In this document: piece after piece, positions 26,901 through 36,981 of the stretch | Layout: every line of letters begins with the position of its first letter | How positions within the stretch are numbered: position 1 is the stretch's first letter | Source of the DNA: Bradysia coprophila | Taxonomy: Eukaryota; Arthropoda; Insecta; Diptera; Sciaridae | Direction of reading: 5' to 3' | DNA: 64,000 bases | NCBI RefSeq assembly: GCF_014529535.1 | Contig: NW_023503616.1 | Location: 2,232,001 to 2,296,000 of the forward strand | Notes under the pieces: generated by a model | The model's input: only the letters and a program-made list of their open reading frames with translations | The model's database searches: none | Told to the model about the DNA's origin: nothing | Translations under genes and position numbers: made by a program

Positions 26901-27052
26901 CAAATTTATTTTTAACAAATTTAGCTGGAACCGACGATCGACCTGCACATGATGACTATAGTGGTAATAATTCTGGAAGTCGAACGCATCTAGTTTCTTC
27001 AATATTACTAACATCAATTATTGTCACATTAAGCAAATATGCCATGTGCTAG
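11932..27052 (+). CDS. Mmp1: Matrix metalloproteinase, Mmp1-like, with anchor-type C-terminus
   Basis: This is a zinc endopeptidase (M10A) of the extracellular matrix. The exons I read are 11932-12036, 21580-21709, 21776-22286, 22354-22396, 22455-22710, 22773-23149, 23229-23388 and 26925-27052. All are in phase and give 569 aa. Residues 1 to about 25 are a signal peptide. The prodomain ends in the cysteine switch PRCGVKD (92-98), followed by a furin-type site RSKR (107-110). The catalytic zinc motif HEFGHSLGLSH (226-236) has ligands H226, H230 and H236, general base E227 and the Met-turn at M244. A short Pro-rich hinge (about 275-297) leads to a hemopexin domain bounded by C300 and C493. The last about 18 residues are hydrophobic and end at the stop, as in GPI-anchored MMPs. 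The gene has a 9.5-kb first intron and a 3.5-kb last intron. The Mmp1 assignment rather than Mmp2 rests on the switch sequence, furin site and SiaT neighbour. Confidence 0.92.
12403..12593 (+). repeat. Degenerate copy of the MITE-like family
   Basis: The copy includes GATGAAGTAAAAGATTT at about 12494-12510 and ends in GCCGTCTGTGGAAGGGTTAA (12574-12593). That end matches the right end of the best-preserved copy at 50102-50309. The left end is decayed and placed only approximately. Confidence 0.55.
15990..16113. repeat. Near-perfect palindrome with GAAGTAACAGATTT core
   Basis: Arms of about 57 bp (15990-16047 and 16057-16113) are reverse complements. The inner part carries AAATGAAGTAACAGATTT facing its own inverted copy across a 10-bp centre. 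The motif is the one shared by the dispersed MITE-like family, so this looks like two copies or a copy and its inverted duplicate fused head to head. Confidence 0.75.
20730..20820 (-). repeat. Inverted MITE-like family copy in metalloproteinase intron 1
   Basis: AAATCTATTACTTCATTTTTTA, then TGTATAAGATTGCATTATTG and TTGTCAATAACATATGAC, follow the reversed landmark order of the family. Its ends are not clear. Confidence 0.5.
24582..24741 (+). repeat. MITE-like family copy in the last metalloproteinase intron
   Basis: About 160 bp long. It starts with TGACCTTTAGAAACGGCTAG, contains AAATGAAGTAAAAGATT near 24673, and ends with TGCCGTATTCAAAAGGTTAA. The ends are imperfect inverted repeats of each other. 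There is no coding capacity. Confidence 0.6.
25997..26125. repeat. Palindromic foldback repeat with CG-rich tip
   Basis: Arms at about 25997-26056 and 26067-26125 are reverse complements; each carries GATTTTTTCAGCAC or its complement and a TTACAATA block. They meet at the tip CTCGCTCCGCTCG. The element begins the composite repeat cluster that extends to about 26390. Confidence 0.75.
26126..26390. repeat. Composite repeat cluster related to the one at 38.2-38.75 kb
   Basis: The block 26225-26316 (containing GGATTTCATGCAATTGTTATG) matches, in inverted orientation, 38640-38738. The block CATTCGAGCAGACCAAAAA near 26136 has a direct counterpart near 38590. CACTCGGAACAAAAATGACC near 26339 resembles the arm at 38370. 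These are dispersed, rearranged copies of one repeat family. Confidence 0.6.
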
Positions 27053-27209
27053 TAATATTAATTTCCACCAGAGTGTCGTCGAGGTATAATTTTTAATTTA
27101 GATGTCAAAGTTTATTCCAAGAAGAAGAAAAAAATTTCCACGCCAAATACAAACAACCAGTTGAGTGCCTTCAATATTATTGTAAATATTTTTTTTGTGA
27201 AAATTTATA

Positions 27210-27215
27210 AATAAA
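27210..27215 (+). promoter_or_regulatory. Probable polyadenylation signal of the metalloproteinase gene
   Basis: An AATAAA hexamer lies about 160 bp after the stop codon in an AT-rich 3' UTR. Another AATAAA follows near 27667, so a longer 3' UTR is possible. Confidence 0.45.
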
Positions 27216-28268
27216 TGGAAAAAAGGAAAAAAAAATTATGATCATAGGTCAGTTATTGAGGATGTAATAGTGTGTAAAGTAATTGATATTTGTATTTTTA
27301 GTGAAAGTATTACACACCTACTATTTTAGTTTTAAATTTTATGGAATAACTTAATTTTACTAATTTTTGTATCTACGATGATTAGATACTTAGATAATTA
27401 TTAATAATGAAAATTGTGTTATTGCGCGAATATTTAAACTGAAAAAATATGAGAAGTTGAAAGTGAATTCATAATTTAAGTTTTGTGTTGATTTTTTTTT
27501 GCAATTCAATTTCGAAAATTAAAATCAGCCGAAACTTTGTAGGAGTAGATTTGTATTGTATAAACACAATTGTAAATAATTAAAGATTTTTATGAAAAGT
27601 TCGGATTAATATTTATTTCCGTACCTTTTATACATAGTTAAACATTTGTATAATACAATTGACTAAAATAAATGTCTTCAAAAAAAGGTTCTCTGTTTTT
27701 ATTTAAATGAAAGATACTATTCCCTGGAGAGTGACGACAACAATCAGCGAAAACTCCGGCTGTTGAGGTATATGTTAGGCGTAATGAACAAACAGATTTC
27801 GATTCAATCTGTATAAAATAAGATAACCAGCAGATTCGCCAATAATATTGAATTACTTTCCGTTCCTTTCTAAAGAGCGTGAGCTCAAACTTAGTCGTGA
27901 TACATTCATATTCCTAATACATTTCCTCGAAATTATAGTTGGAAAAAAATCACAGCGCGGTACTTCATCAGATCTAATAATAATCAATACTCTATCTGGC
28001 AAACAAACTTCATTTTGACGCTGTCACACTACCACCTTATTTCTGCCCTCTTGAAAAATTTCTAATTTTACATGTAAAATGTGAAGGTATTTAGGTTGGT
28101 AGACAGAAAGGGTATTGGATCTATTGATTTTTGTCGTGTATTTCAAAAGTAAACGTTTTGGAGCTATGAAGTCGCAATTTTTCTATTGCTACTGGGCTAA
28201 GCACAACAAATGCTATTATTTTGGGTGACCCAAAACATTTAATAAAAGTGTATTTAATTTTTTTTTTA

Positions 28269-29000
28269 GACCCGTACGAAGTACTGGGGTCTTATAGGTT
28301 TACGCATACGTTTGTAACACGTCGAATTGGACTCCCTGAGTAAGGGGAAACCTATTGTGGTTGTCTAGAGATGCTAAATCCGCGTAAAAAAAATGTCCGT
28401 CTGTCCGTCTGTCCGTCTGTCTGTCTGTCTGTCTGCACGATAACTTGAGTAAAACGCATCCGATTTTGAAAATTCTTTTTTTTTCCCGTTTGGTAATGTC
28501 AAAAGACAGCCTAAGTTCGAAGATGAGTGATTTTGGATCGACCCCTCCCGAGCTGTGGCCCAATAAGTGCTTTACGGTTTTTCGAAGATATCTCCGGACA
28601 TTTAAACGTTAAACTTGTAAGTGATACGTCAAATAAAAGGTATTTACAATACCGATCGACAAAAAAAAAAGTTTATGGAAATCGGATGACCGACTCGTGA
28701 GTTAGACCCCTTGGTGTGGAACAGGCACAGGGCGGCAAGCAGTTTTTGCTTGTAGGTCGGCCACATTTGAACATATTTCGTCTGTTTTAGCTTTATTAGA
28801 AAGGTATTGACCGTACCAATCAGAAATTTTTTTTTTAATGAAATTATGTTCTCCGGAGCGTGAGCTAGGTCTCTTGAAGTGAGCTCTTATCTGGCTACTC
28901 GGAAGTACAGTGAACGTGGTGTATTTTGACAATATCTCGAGTAAATTTTGACCGAATTTCATGAATATTTTTTTGTTTGAAAGGTATTAACGAATGTAAA
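28269..29000 (+). mobile_element. Dispersed element with GACCCGTACGAAGTAC end
   Basis: The left end, ACCCGTACGAAGTACTGGGG, is followed by GTTTGTAACACGTCGAATTGGA, a TCCG/TCTG microsatellite (28395-28435) and ATAACTTGAGTAAA. All of these match, in inverted order, the right part of the element at 52111-53157, so the two are the same family. I could not find the opposite terminal repeat here, so the right boundary is a guess and the copy may be truncated. No transposase is encoded. Confidence 0.6.
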
Positions 29001-29826
29001 GCGTCGGTACTATTTTCGGTTTCCTAACAAAATGGCTGCCGGCGGCCATATTGGATTTTAGTAAAATAGAAATATCTTGGGAAAAATGATACTTAGAGAG
29101 TTTCTGTTAACATGGAAATAATTTGTTATGTGTGTGGGGCAACATAACGGAAACAAATTCTTTCATTCCAATAACATCGGCAATGTCTCAATGTTAGAAC
29201 CAGACACCGAACATGATAATATACATGATGATACTGCTAAGAAAATATCGAGATTTTGTTCTTGCACAACAATTCAATTTGTACTTATATTTGTTTGTTT
29301 AGTGAAAAATTACTTAGAAATGTCCATTCACTTTCGATTTGAAAAGCTTCTGTGCAACAAGTTTTTTTTTGTTGTTTTGTTATCTTTTTGAGGATTCCTA
29401 AAAAATCTAAAAATTATTCTAAAAAAATGCAACATTCCGAAAATTCTTACAAAATTCAGAATATTTCAAAAAACAGATTCTCAAAAATAGGCACTGACTA
29501 GCTGCTTTGTCGTACTACATTAATATCTGCAAATTATATCGTATTATTATTTATATCACCTTATGATCAGTTTGTTTGACAAGGAATTCATATTTTTCCC
29601 GCTTAATTTTCGTCAAGTTCTCCAAGCGTCTAACGCGTCGCAGAGTAAATGTCAAACTAAAGCGGCATCAGCTGCTGTTATCAGCGCATGTTTTTAAGTA
29701 AAAAAAATAGAAAAATAAATTTACCGTCGACAAACCGCAATTGTCAATAACAAGTGACGAGAAGTGATACATAAACGTTGATTTTCTCGATTTAAACGAT
29801 TTCTGTGTAGTGTTAACTTTTGTGCA

Positions 29827-32800
29827 ATGACTTGGGGATTTGTCACTTGTGGTCCGAATGAAGCCTTAGTTGTTTCAGGTGAGAACGACATCCGAATTCC
29901 ACATTCCCATAGAGCCCTGTTTTGCGTTACCCCATCTTGAATTAAAATATCGATTTTTCATCCTTTTCGAGTTCTGAAACTCCACATTGATGTTGATGTT
30001 TATTCGAGTAGCATTTTACACTTTAATTGCCTTCAATTGTTTTTGAATTCTAAAAATAGCCGGGAGGCTTATGTTTTGGGAAAATTATTTAACAAATTTC
30101 TGGGTGTGGTGTATTGATTCAGTGTGTGTTTATGTTTTTAGTTGTAGTGTTTTCTGATATGATACACTGATTAAATTCTAAATAGCTCGATATCATCATT
30201 CCAATATATTATACACAGTCAGTGTTGTGAGTGGTGATAACTATATTGTAGTGACTGGCAGGCGTTTCATATGATAGTTTGAAGTTATATTTTGATGATG
30301 AAAAGCTAATTAGTACTTTAGTTTGTGAGAGCTTGTGCGAATATTGTTATCTTGATACTGTCCGCGGTGACGTCATCCAATTAAATGTAAGGCGGAATTC
30401 TTTTTCTTCATCGAATATTGGAGCGTTTAATATTCTGCACAGACCCGATAGTTAATTTTTTTCTTCGACATGTTATTTCTGAGTCCTAAGGAATGTAGAG
30501 ATTTCAGTTATTTGTTGTCCAAGATCAGATGGTAAATATTGAATAGGACCTGTTAATGTTAAGGATTGTTACAGGTCAAAGTCAGGTCATTTAAATTTAT
30601 TTCAATTAAAGTCATCTAATCAAAAGATAGAATTTCAAATGATTTATAGTTACTAGCTTTCCGCTTGGAACATCATCAACAGTTTGAACACTATTTACCT
30701 CCTCCTCGCCCCTAAATATTCAGCCTTTTTGATTTAGCGCGAGAACTTCGGTGCAATTGAAATAATTTCGTGCGGCCTGACCCTTAATTGTAACCTATAA
30801 ATCATCTGGAAGCCAATCATTATCACAGGTTTCATGCCAGGTTTCATGATTTTCATTTTGTCATATTTTAGGATGCTGTTACATGAAACCTTTGCTCGTA
30901 CCTGGTGGTCGAGCGTTTGTCTGGCCGTCGGTTCAGCGAGTGCAGAGGTAAGTTTCTGTTTTTATATAATGTCTGGATCAGGTGAATAATCTTGCTCAAT
31001 ATTACAGAATCTCACTCAATACCATGACCCTGCAAGTCGAAAGTCCCTGTGTTTACACCAGTCAAGGTGTACCGATATCCGTAACCGGTATTGCCCAAGT
31101 GAAAATTCAAGGTCAAAATGAGGATATGCTTTTGACGGCATGCGAACAATTTTTGGGAAAAAGTGAAACCGAAATTCAGCACATTGCATTGGTGACTCTG
31201 GAAGGCCACCAACGTGCTATAATGGGATCGATGACCGTCGAAGAAATCTACAAAGATCGCAAGAAGTTCAGCAAACAAGTATTCGAAGTTGCGTCATCTG
31301 ATTTGGTGAACATGGGCATCACCGTCGTTTCGTACACACTGAAGGACATTCGTGATGAAGAGGTACACACATTTTATGTGATTGTGGAAGTTTTAAATTG
31401 GTGCACTTAAATCACCGAACGATTGGATTGTAACGAAACAAAAGACTCATTGCAACTCATGTCACTATGTCCATTTCATTTTGTTGTTCGAGCAGAATGT
31501 GTTATCACGTAATGTGTAGTGCACATGTTCATAAAGTTGTTATGATTGAGGACTTTAGTTTCTAATCCAATGTTTGGCGAGCAGTGCGTTTTTCTCATTT
31601 TTTTTTTCCTTAACTATTTTCTTCTTGATTGACATTCGATTCCATCCGGCTTTACAATAATTGATTTGTACAGACTTGATTTTAACATTACAACTAGTGA
31701 CTAAGATAAAAACGTAAAACAATTTAAACGAAAAGAAATGGGAATAGAGTTATGTCCAGGGGCATCATCCTCTGTTAGGTGGCCTCATCAATGGAGAATT
31801 GATACAGCGCTAAAGTATACATCCAATCATCGGTCTACAAAGTAGCCAATTCGTGGAAAAGTAGTTGATATATGAGTCCTTGTAGGGTAACTTTTAAGTC
31901 GGAGTGAAACGCTATCAGGCATTTCATTCTATTCTAATAAAAGTCTGAAGGAAAAACATAAACACATCACGTCACGGCCTAACGATTTATTTCAGGTTGA
32001 CGAAACTGGTCGCCGAGCAAGAAGAGCTCCTCAAGGCAGCGTACGTAAATGTTTCCGTGTAACATTTGTATTGTGCGTTTAACGCTTTAAATTGAATCAT
32101 AAATCATTCTCCATTTAGGTGTGAACACTAAAGTCTATAGCACACTAATCACCTTCACTCCGATAACTATAACTGTAAAATAAGGATTTTCTACTACTGT
32201 GCTTTTCTCTTGATTATTTAAACATTTGATAGGCATACGTTGAATTGATTCCATCTAAATTGAAGATGGAAAAACACTGTGCAGCGAAACAAAACTCAAA
32301 TTTTGTATCATGGCTATAAATGTTTAAATGTTTTCGTGCTTATGTTACGTAACAGTAAACCGCACCTCTGATAAATATTCAATGCTTTTTCCAGAACCAA
32401 ATCCGCAAATAGGTTTAGCAAATTTCGCTTAGGAATCGTAAGGATCGTTAGATAAAATATTTCGTTTTCGTTGATTATATTTGTTTGGTCATACACCAAA
32501 CGGACCGTGTTATGTCTACTAGTATGCTGAAAGTTAATTGTAACTTAATTAGGCTCTTCATCATTTCTAGTATGCAATAGTCGTAGAAATTTTACAGATT
32601 TCTGTAAATTTTTCCTTTGCCACAAATATTGAAATTATTACGGTCTTAGAGCCGGATTAAAAGCTAAATGCTTCAAATAGAATTAAATGCCGAACTGAGC
32701 CAATGGATGAAAAGGGATCTGTGGTTTTACTTTTGATTTTGCACATATTTTTGATTACTTTATCCATTCGAATCCATTCGAATCCATTCGAATCAATGGT

Positions 32801-35800
32801 CTGTATAAGTCAATAGGATTGTAAAGGTCAAGTAAGTCAAAACCAACCAAAAAACTACACACCTTTTTTTATCGATATATCAAACTATTGAAGTAGTCTA
32901 CTTTCGTATGGTTCGTTTATTTATATCTCTCTCATTTATTTAATTTTCTTTAATTATTATGGCATCAAAGGGCGCTAAGGTATGTGATTGTTTTTTTTTT
33001 TCGTATTTAATAGTAGATTGCGTACTTGCTTCACAATTTCTGCTATGATAAGTGGGTACTTTCCAGCCGATGGCAATGTTTGCAATCCATCTAGCCAGGG
33101 CATAATTATGGCAAATAAATTTTCAGAATTTTCCAAAAGCAACTAAGATTTTCTAAAAATGGATGAAATTTTCCAAAAGTTGCTAAGTTTCTCAAAGAAA
33201 TTTTTGGAAAATCTGAGCAAATATTAACAAATTCAGAAAGTTTATTTTCCAAAAATAGGCCCTGATCAAAGCATCAATTTGAAGACCGTCGCGTATTGTA
33301 CTTTTTTCTACTAGCGCGAGGTGTAAACATGTACTTCGACCAAAGAAGCTAGTAGATAAAATTACAAACTGGATGTTTTATCGTCACTGGTGTGTTTGCT
33401 AATGACACCTATGTAGTTGCGATTAATTGGAAACTCAGAAATCAATACAACAATGAGACACCTTGTACATATTATGTAGACGTATTTAGAATTTGTTGAT
33501 GTTGTGTGTGCAGTGCATTTACATCCGTACAATTGTATGCGCAAAGCTTTATTTCAGTTTTATACGTTTATTTGCTACGCTTGTTCATTATGGTCACAAA
33601 TCGCCAGCTCTATAATTCGCAATTCTACCTGTCTTGGCACACATACTGCCTCCGTAATGAGTCAATTCAATTGTAACGTTTGGTCATACTGCATAAATGA
33701 CCACTGTCGGTAGTATAGAAAAAATGGTAATTTCAGTTCGGCTATACGGAAGTTCTTTGAATGCAATTTATGCATTCGACTACAGTAAATTTGTCGTCCT
33801 CAAAGATACCATTGTGGACGTTTTGCGACACTGAAACCTTTGTCGAGAACGGTTCTATTTCGTTTCATAAATAGTCTTACAACTATAAAAATTGTAAGAA
33901 ACGGCATAACGGTATGTCTCGTGTAGGTAAGATCTCTCTCTACTTTATCCATCATCAGTTAAACAGCGAATTCCGTCATAAGCGAAATTTGCTACTTCTT
34001 CTCGAAATTATGATTTATGCTGGCAAGGGAGAGAAAACGAATGCCTCTCAGAACTTAAAACGTTATGCCTTCACTTTTTTTCTTCCTCCTCTCATAGTGG
34101 TGAAAAGTTAATCTTTTCTTCCCGCAGGCAGATCATCTTCAAACCCCAAACGCGGGGAGATTTCACACAGTAAATATGAAAATGAAATTGACTTATGTCA
34201 CGCTCACTAACTAACAAATTAATTTTGTCATTATTACCGACCGACCATTCACGACCACTCTTTGGTTAAAAATTTCATTTTTCGATTCTTTAATTTTTGA
34301 TTATCTGAATGCACATTTGGTGTGGTTTGAAGATGAAAAAAATTTGCAAAAAGTGTGCGAAATAGATGTTGTTGTCAAACCAAAATTGATTTCAATGAAA
34401 TTTGTTTCAGGGTTACCTGAAAAGTCTTGGTATGGCTCGAACAGCTGAGGTGAAACGTGATGCTCGCATCGGAGAGGGTAATGTCAAATTGAGCTTAAAA
34501 TTTCGAATTGTTGCGTAACTACTAACACGATTCCAATTACAGCTGAGGCTCGCTGTGACTCGCAAATAAAAGAGGCCATTGCTGAGGAACAACGCATGGC
34601 TGCTCGATTCTTAAATGACACAGAAATAGCGAAGGCGCAACGAGACTTTGAAATCAAAAAGGCAGCTTATGATGTTGAAGTACAGACGAAAAAAGCTGAA
34701 GCTGAAATGGCCTTCGAACTGCAAGCAGCTAAGACCAAACAACGCATCAAGGAAGAACAAATGCAAATTAAGGTACCCATTTTTCAAAAAAAAAAATCGT
34801 GCAATAGGTTGATCAAATCCAGTATTTTACCAAGACAGTTTTGGTGCTAGACCTTTGCTCTAAGCGGTCACTCTTAACAAACCTTTGTAACTTGAGAGCG
34901 ATCGAAAATCCTTTCATATGTTTCATCTCCAACTCAGACGTTCTTTTTATCATCTCTTGATTAGGTAGTCGAACGAACGCAAGAAATTGCCGTACAGGAT
35001 CAGGAAATGATCCGTCGTGAACGTGAATTGGAAGCTACCGTTCATCGTCCCGCCGAGGCAGAAAAATATCGCTTGGAAAAAATCGCTGAAGCTAATCGTA
35101 ATCGTGTGGTTCTCGAGGCCGAAGCTGAAGCCGAATCGGTAACTATAACTCTTGTTTCGGCTCCCTTCTGCCAAAACTGTAATTTGCTTGTAACTTTGTT
35201 CTAGATCCGAATCCGAGGCGAAGCTGAAGCATTTGCTATTTCGGCCAAAGCGAAAGCCGAAGCTGAACAAATGGCCAAGAAAGCTGAAGCCTGGAGAGAG
35301 TACCGTGAAGCTGCAATGGTCGATATGTTGTTGGAAACATTGCCGAAGGTAAAACCATTCATATAATGAACTGTACAATTGCAATACTCAATTATTTGAA
35401 TGCAGGTTGCCGCCGAAGTTGCAGCTCCATTGTCACAGGCGAAGAAAATCACCATGGTTTCAACCGGCGGTGGTGAGATCGGTGCCGCCAAGTTGACCGG
35501 TGAAGTTTTGGCAATTGTCAACAAAGTGCCAGAATTGGTCAAATCTATAACTGGCGTGGATATTTCAAGGGTCAGTCAGAATTCAAAATACATTTAAACA
35601 GGCATCTGTTATCGACAATGACGACAAGAACAAATATTAAACTGATTTGAATCTTGAATGATGTGAAACACTAAGCGATACGCTTGGCGCTTTTAAACAG
35701 ATTTCTTGTCGCCATAATTCATCCGTTCCATTTTCATTACACACTGAAAAAAGATATTGCTGTGGCATCCATAAGTCTAAGCACGGCCTTTATTTTGGCA

Positions 35801-36915
35801 GTGACTTCAATGCCATATTGAAGAAACTTACGCTCTATGCTGGATATACATGGCTGTACTACTTATGTTATAATATAGCTGTGTACTTTATAATATGGGT
35901 ACAAATCTCATGTTGTTATATTTTTTCCGGTCACCCGCGACGATGATTAGTCGCAAATTGAAAACAAGTTTGAAAAGAAATATCGAAAGAATTCCCAAAG
36001 GCTACGATTTTATAGATCCAATTTACGACGAGGAATAAAACAGTTTTACAAAATGTGAGCTTGATTCAACGACTGATTAAAACCGAATGAACAGAGAATT
36101 TAGGTTTGCACCTAGAGACTACTTGATTCTATTATCTTGAATAGAATTTATGAAAAAGTTACGTTTGCATAACTTGAACAAAAAAGGAAGCGCCTCTTCA
36201 GAATAAGGACAAAAAAATCCATCAATGTCTCAATTATTCTTCAACTTCTGCGCATCGTAGCTTCTTCAGTCGAATTCTTCTTATGCCCACATTCTTCTTT
36301 TACTTTTCCCTATCATCGACATCTTCTTTACTTTTCATTTTCTTTCGCCACCTGTTATCAGGGCTTCCGAAAAAATTCTGTCTGTCATCCTACGGTCGAG
36401 TAGCTCGTTTTTTGGCTCACTCTGGGGGCTCTATCTCATGATCCAGTCAACCAATCTGAAAGTGTAGGTGGCAGTATATCGATCACATCTCTGAAGAAGA
36501 ACTGCCAGAAGGTGTTTACAAGACTTAATCGCACTTTCTTTTGTACTTGCTCTTTTCATTTTATTGTAAGAACCTAATATAAGTTGGAGATGGGCCCACA
36601 AAAGCGGGCCATATATTTTCTGTGTCAGCTATATTATGCGTAATGTACTGATAATAGACAATACAGTCATAATATCCGGCACGCAGCAATTATCGAAATT
36701 ACTTTTTTTTCAGTGCATACACCATACACGGAAGTCAGTCGATTGAACTTCTATTCAGGGATTTTTTTAAAATTACATTTAAAGTTCCCAAGGAACTTCT
36801 TTTTAATTAAACAGTATACACTCACAAGTTTTGTATAGTTTCTCTGACAAAACCTTATTTACTAAAATAAAATTAAATTTTTTTGTTACTGTTTCAGTCC
36901 GTACATGCCGGATAA
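29827..36915 (+). CDS. Flo1: Flotillin-1 (reggie-2), membrane-microdomain scaffold
   Basis: This lipid-raft scaffold protein sits on the cytoplasmic face of plasma and endosomal membranes and works with flotillin-2. The exons I read are 29827-29878, 30872-30947, 31008-31362, 34411-34477, 34543-34772, 34965-35138, 35205-35348, 35406-35570 and 36898-36915. All are in phase and give 426 aa, the family's usual length. The N-terminus [18 protein letters not shown] starts the SPFH/PHB domain (to about residue 185). An Ala-Glu-rich coiled-coil flotillin domain follows, with several EAEAEA-type runs, and the C-terminus ends ISRSVHAG. The tiny last exon encodes only SVHAG. Failing to splice the last intron would instead add VSQNSKYI. 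The position matching the main palmitoylated Cys of mammalian flotillin-1 is Ser37 here, while Cys19-Cys20 lie nearby. Intron 3 (3 kb) contains a possible cassette exon. Confidence 0.96.
31996..32040 (+). CDS. Candidate 45-nt cassette exon of Flo1
   Basis: It lies in Flo1 intron 3, between exons that join at phase 0. A good acceptor (TTTATTTCAG) precedes it and a strong donor (GTACGTAAAT) follows it. Its length is a multiple of three and it is open in the Flo1 frame, encoding [15 protein letters not shown]. Its base composition is clearly richer in G and C than the intron around it. If included it would insert a basic 15-residue segment after the SPFH domain, before GYLKSLG. Expression is unproven. 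Confidence 0.5.
32763..32795. repeat. Tandem 10-mer (CCATTCGAAT) x3
   Basis: Three perfect consecutive copies of CCATTCGAAT end in a CAATGG that completes a partial palindrome. It is a short local duplication within Flo1 intron 3. Confidence 0.85.
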
Positions 36916-36975
36916 GTTGCCAGTTAAACAATCAAACAAAACAGACAAAAAAACATGTAACTATGTTGCTAACAG

Positions 36976-36981
36976 AATAAA
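36976..36981 (+). promoter_or_regulatory. Probable polyadenylation signal of Flo1
   Basis: An AATAAA hexamer lies 61 bp after the Flo1 stop codon, overlapping a second ATAAAT. The downstream TGAGTCTTTTCT is a plausible GU-rich element. Confidence 0.5.

Larger units (their letters stand above)
23389..26924. other. Last intron of the metalloproteinase gene
   Basis: A 3.5-kb intron separates the end of the hemopexin domain from the anchor-tail exon. Reading straight through its donor adds only Gly-Glu before a stop (23389-23396), giving a possible soluble form. It contains a MITE-like copy (24582-24741) and a repeat cluster (25990-26390). No other exon was recognised. Confidence 0.6.
27053..29826. 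other. Spacer between the metalloproteinase and flotillin genes
   Basis: This 2.8-kb interval holds the metalloproteinase 3' UTR, a repeat element starting at about 28269, and the probable Flo1 promoter and 5' UTR (about 29600-29826). No gene of its own is visible. The open frames at 28300-28563 and 28702-28962 (minus strand) lie inside the repeat and resemble no protein. Confidence 0.5.
31363..34410. other. Third intron of Flo1
   Basis: The 3-kb intron holds the candidate cassette exon, a three-fold tandem 10-mer (32763-32795) and a small decayed repeat at about 33093-33265. That repeat has CAGGGC-type ends and several TTTTCCAAAA blocks. Nothing else coding was seen. Confidence 0.55.

Noticed and set aside
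28395-28435. Regular TCCG/TCTG repeats considered as a CRISPR-like or satellite array
   Set aside because: It is a plain tetranucleotide microsatellite without unique spacers, in a eukaryotic context.
28300-28962. Two minus-strand open frames (87 and 86 codons) upstream of Flo1
   Set aside because: They fall inside the dispersed repeat with the TCTG microsatellite, which itself creates the repeated Thr-Asp-Arg-Gln residues. They match no transposase or reverse-transcriptase motif.
32971-32979. Possible 9-nt microexon (Gly-Ala-Lys) in Flo1 intron 3
   Set aside because: It has a donor (GTATGT) and keeps frame, but the acceptor ATCAAAG lacks a pyrimidine at -3 and the segment is too short to support without transcripts.
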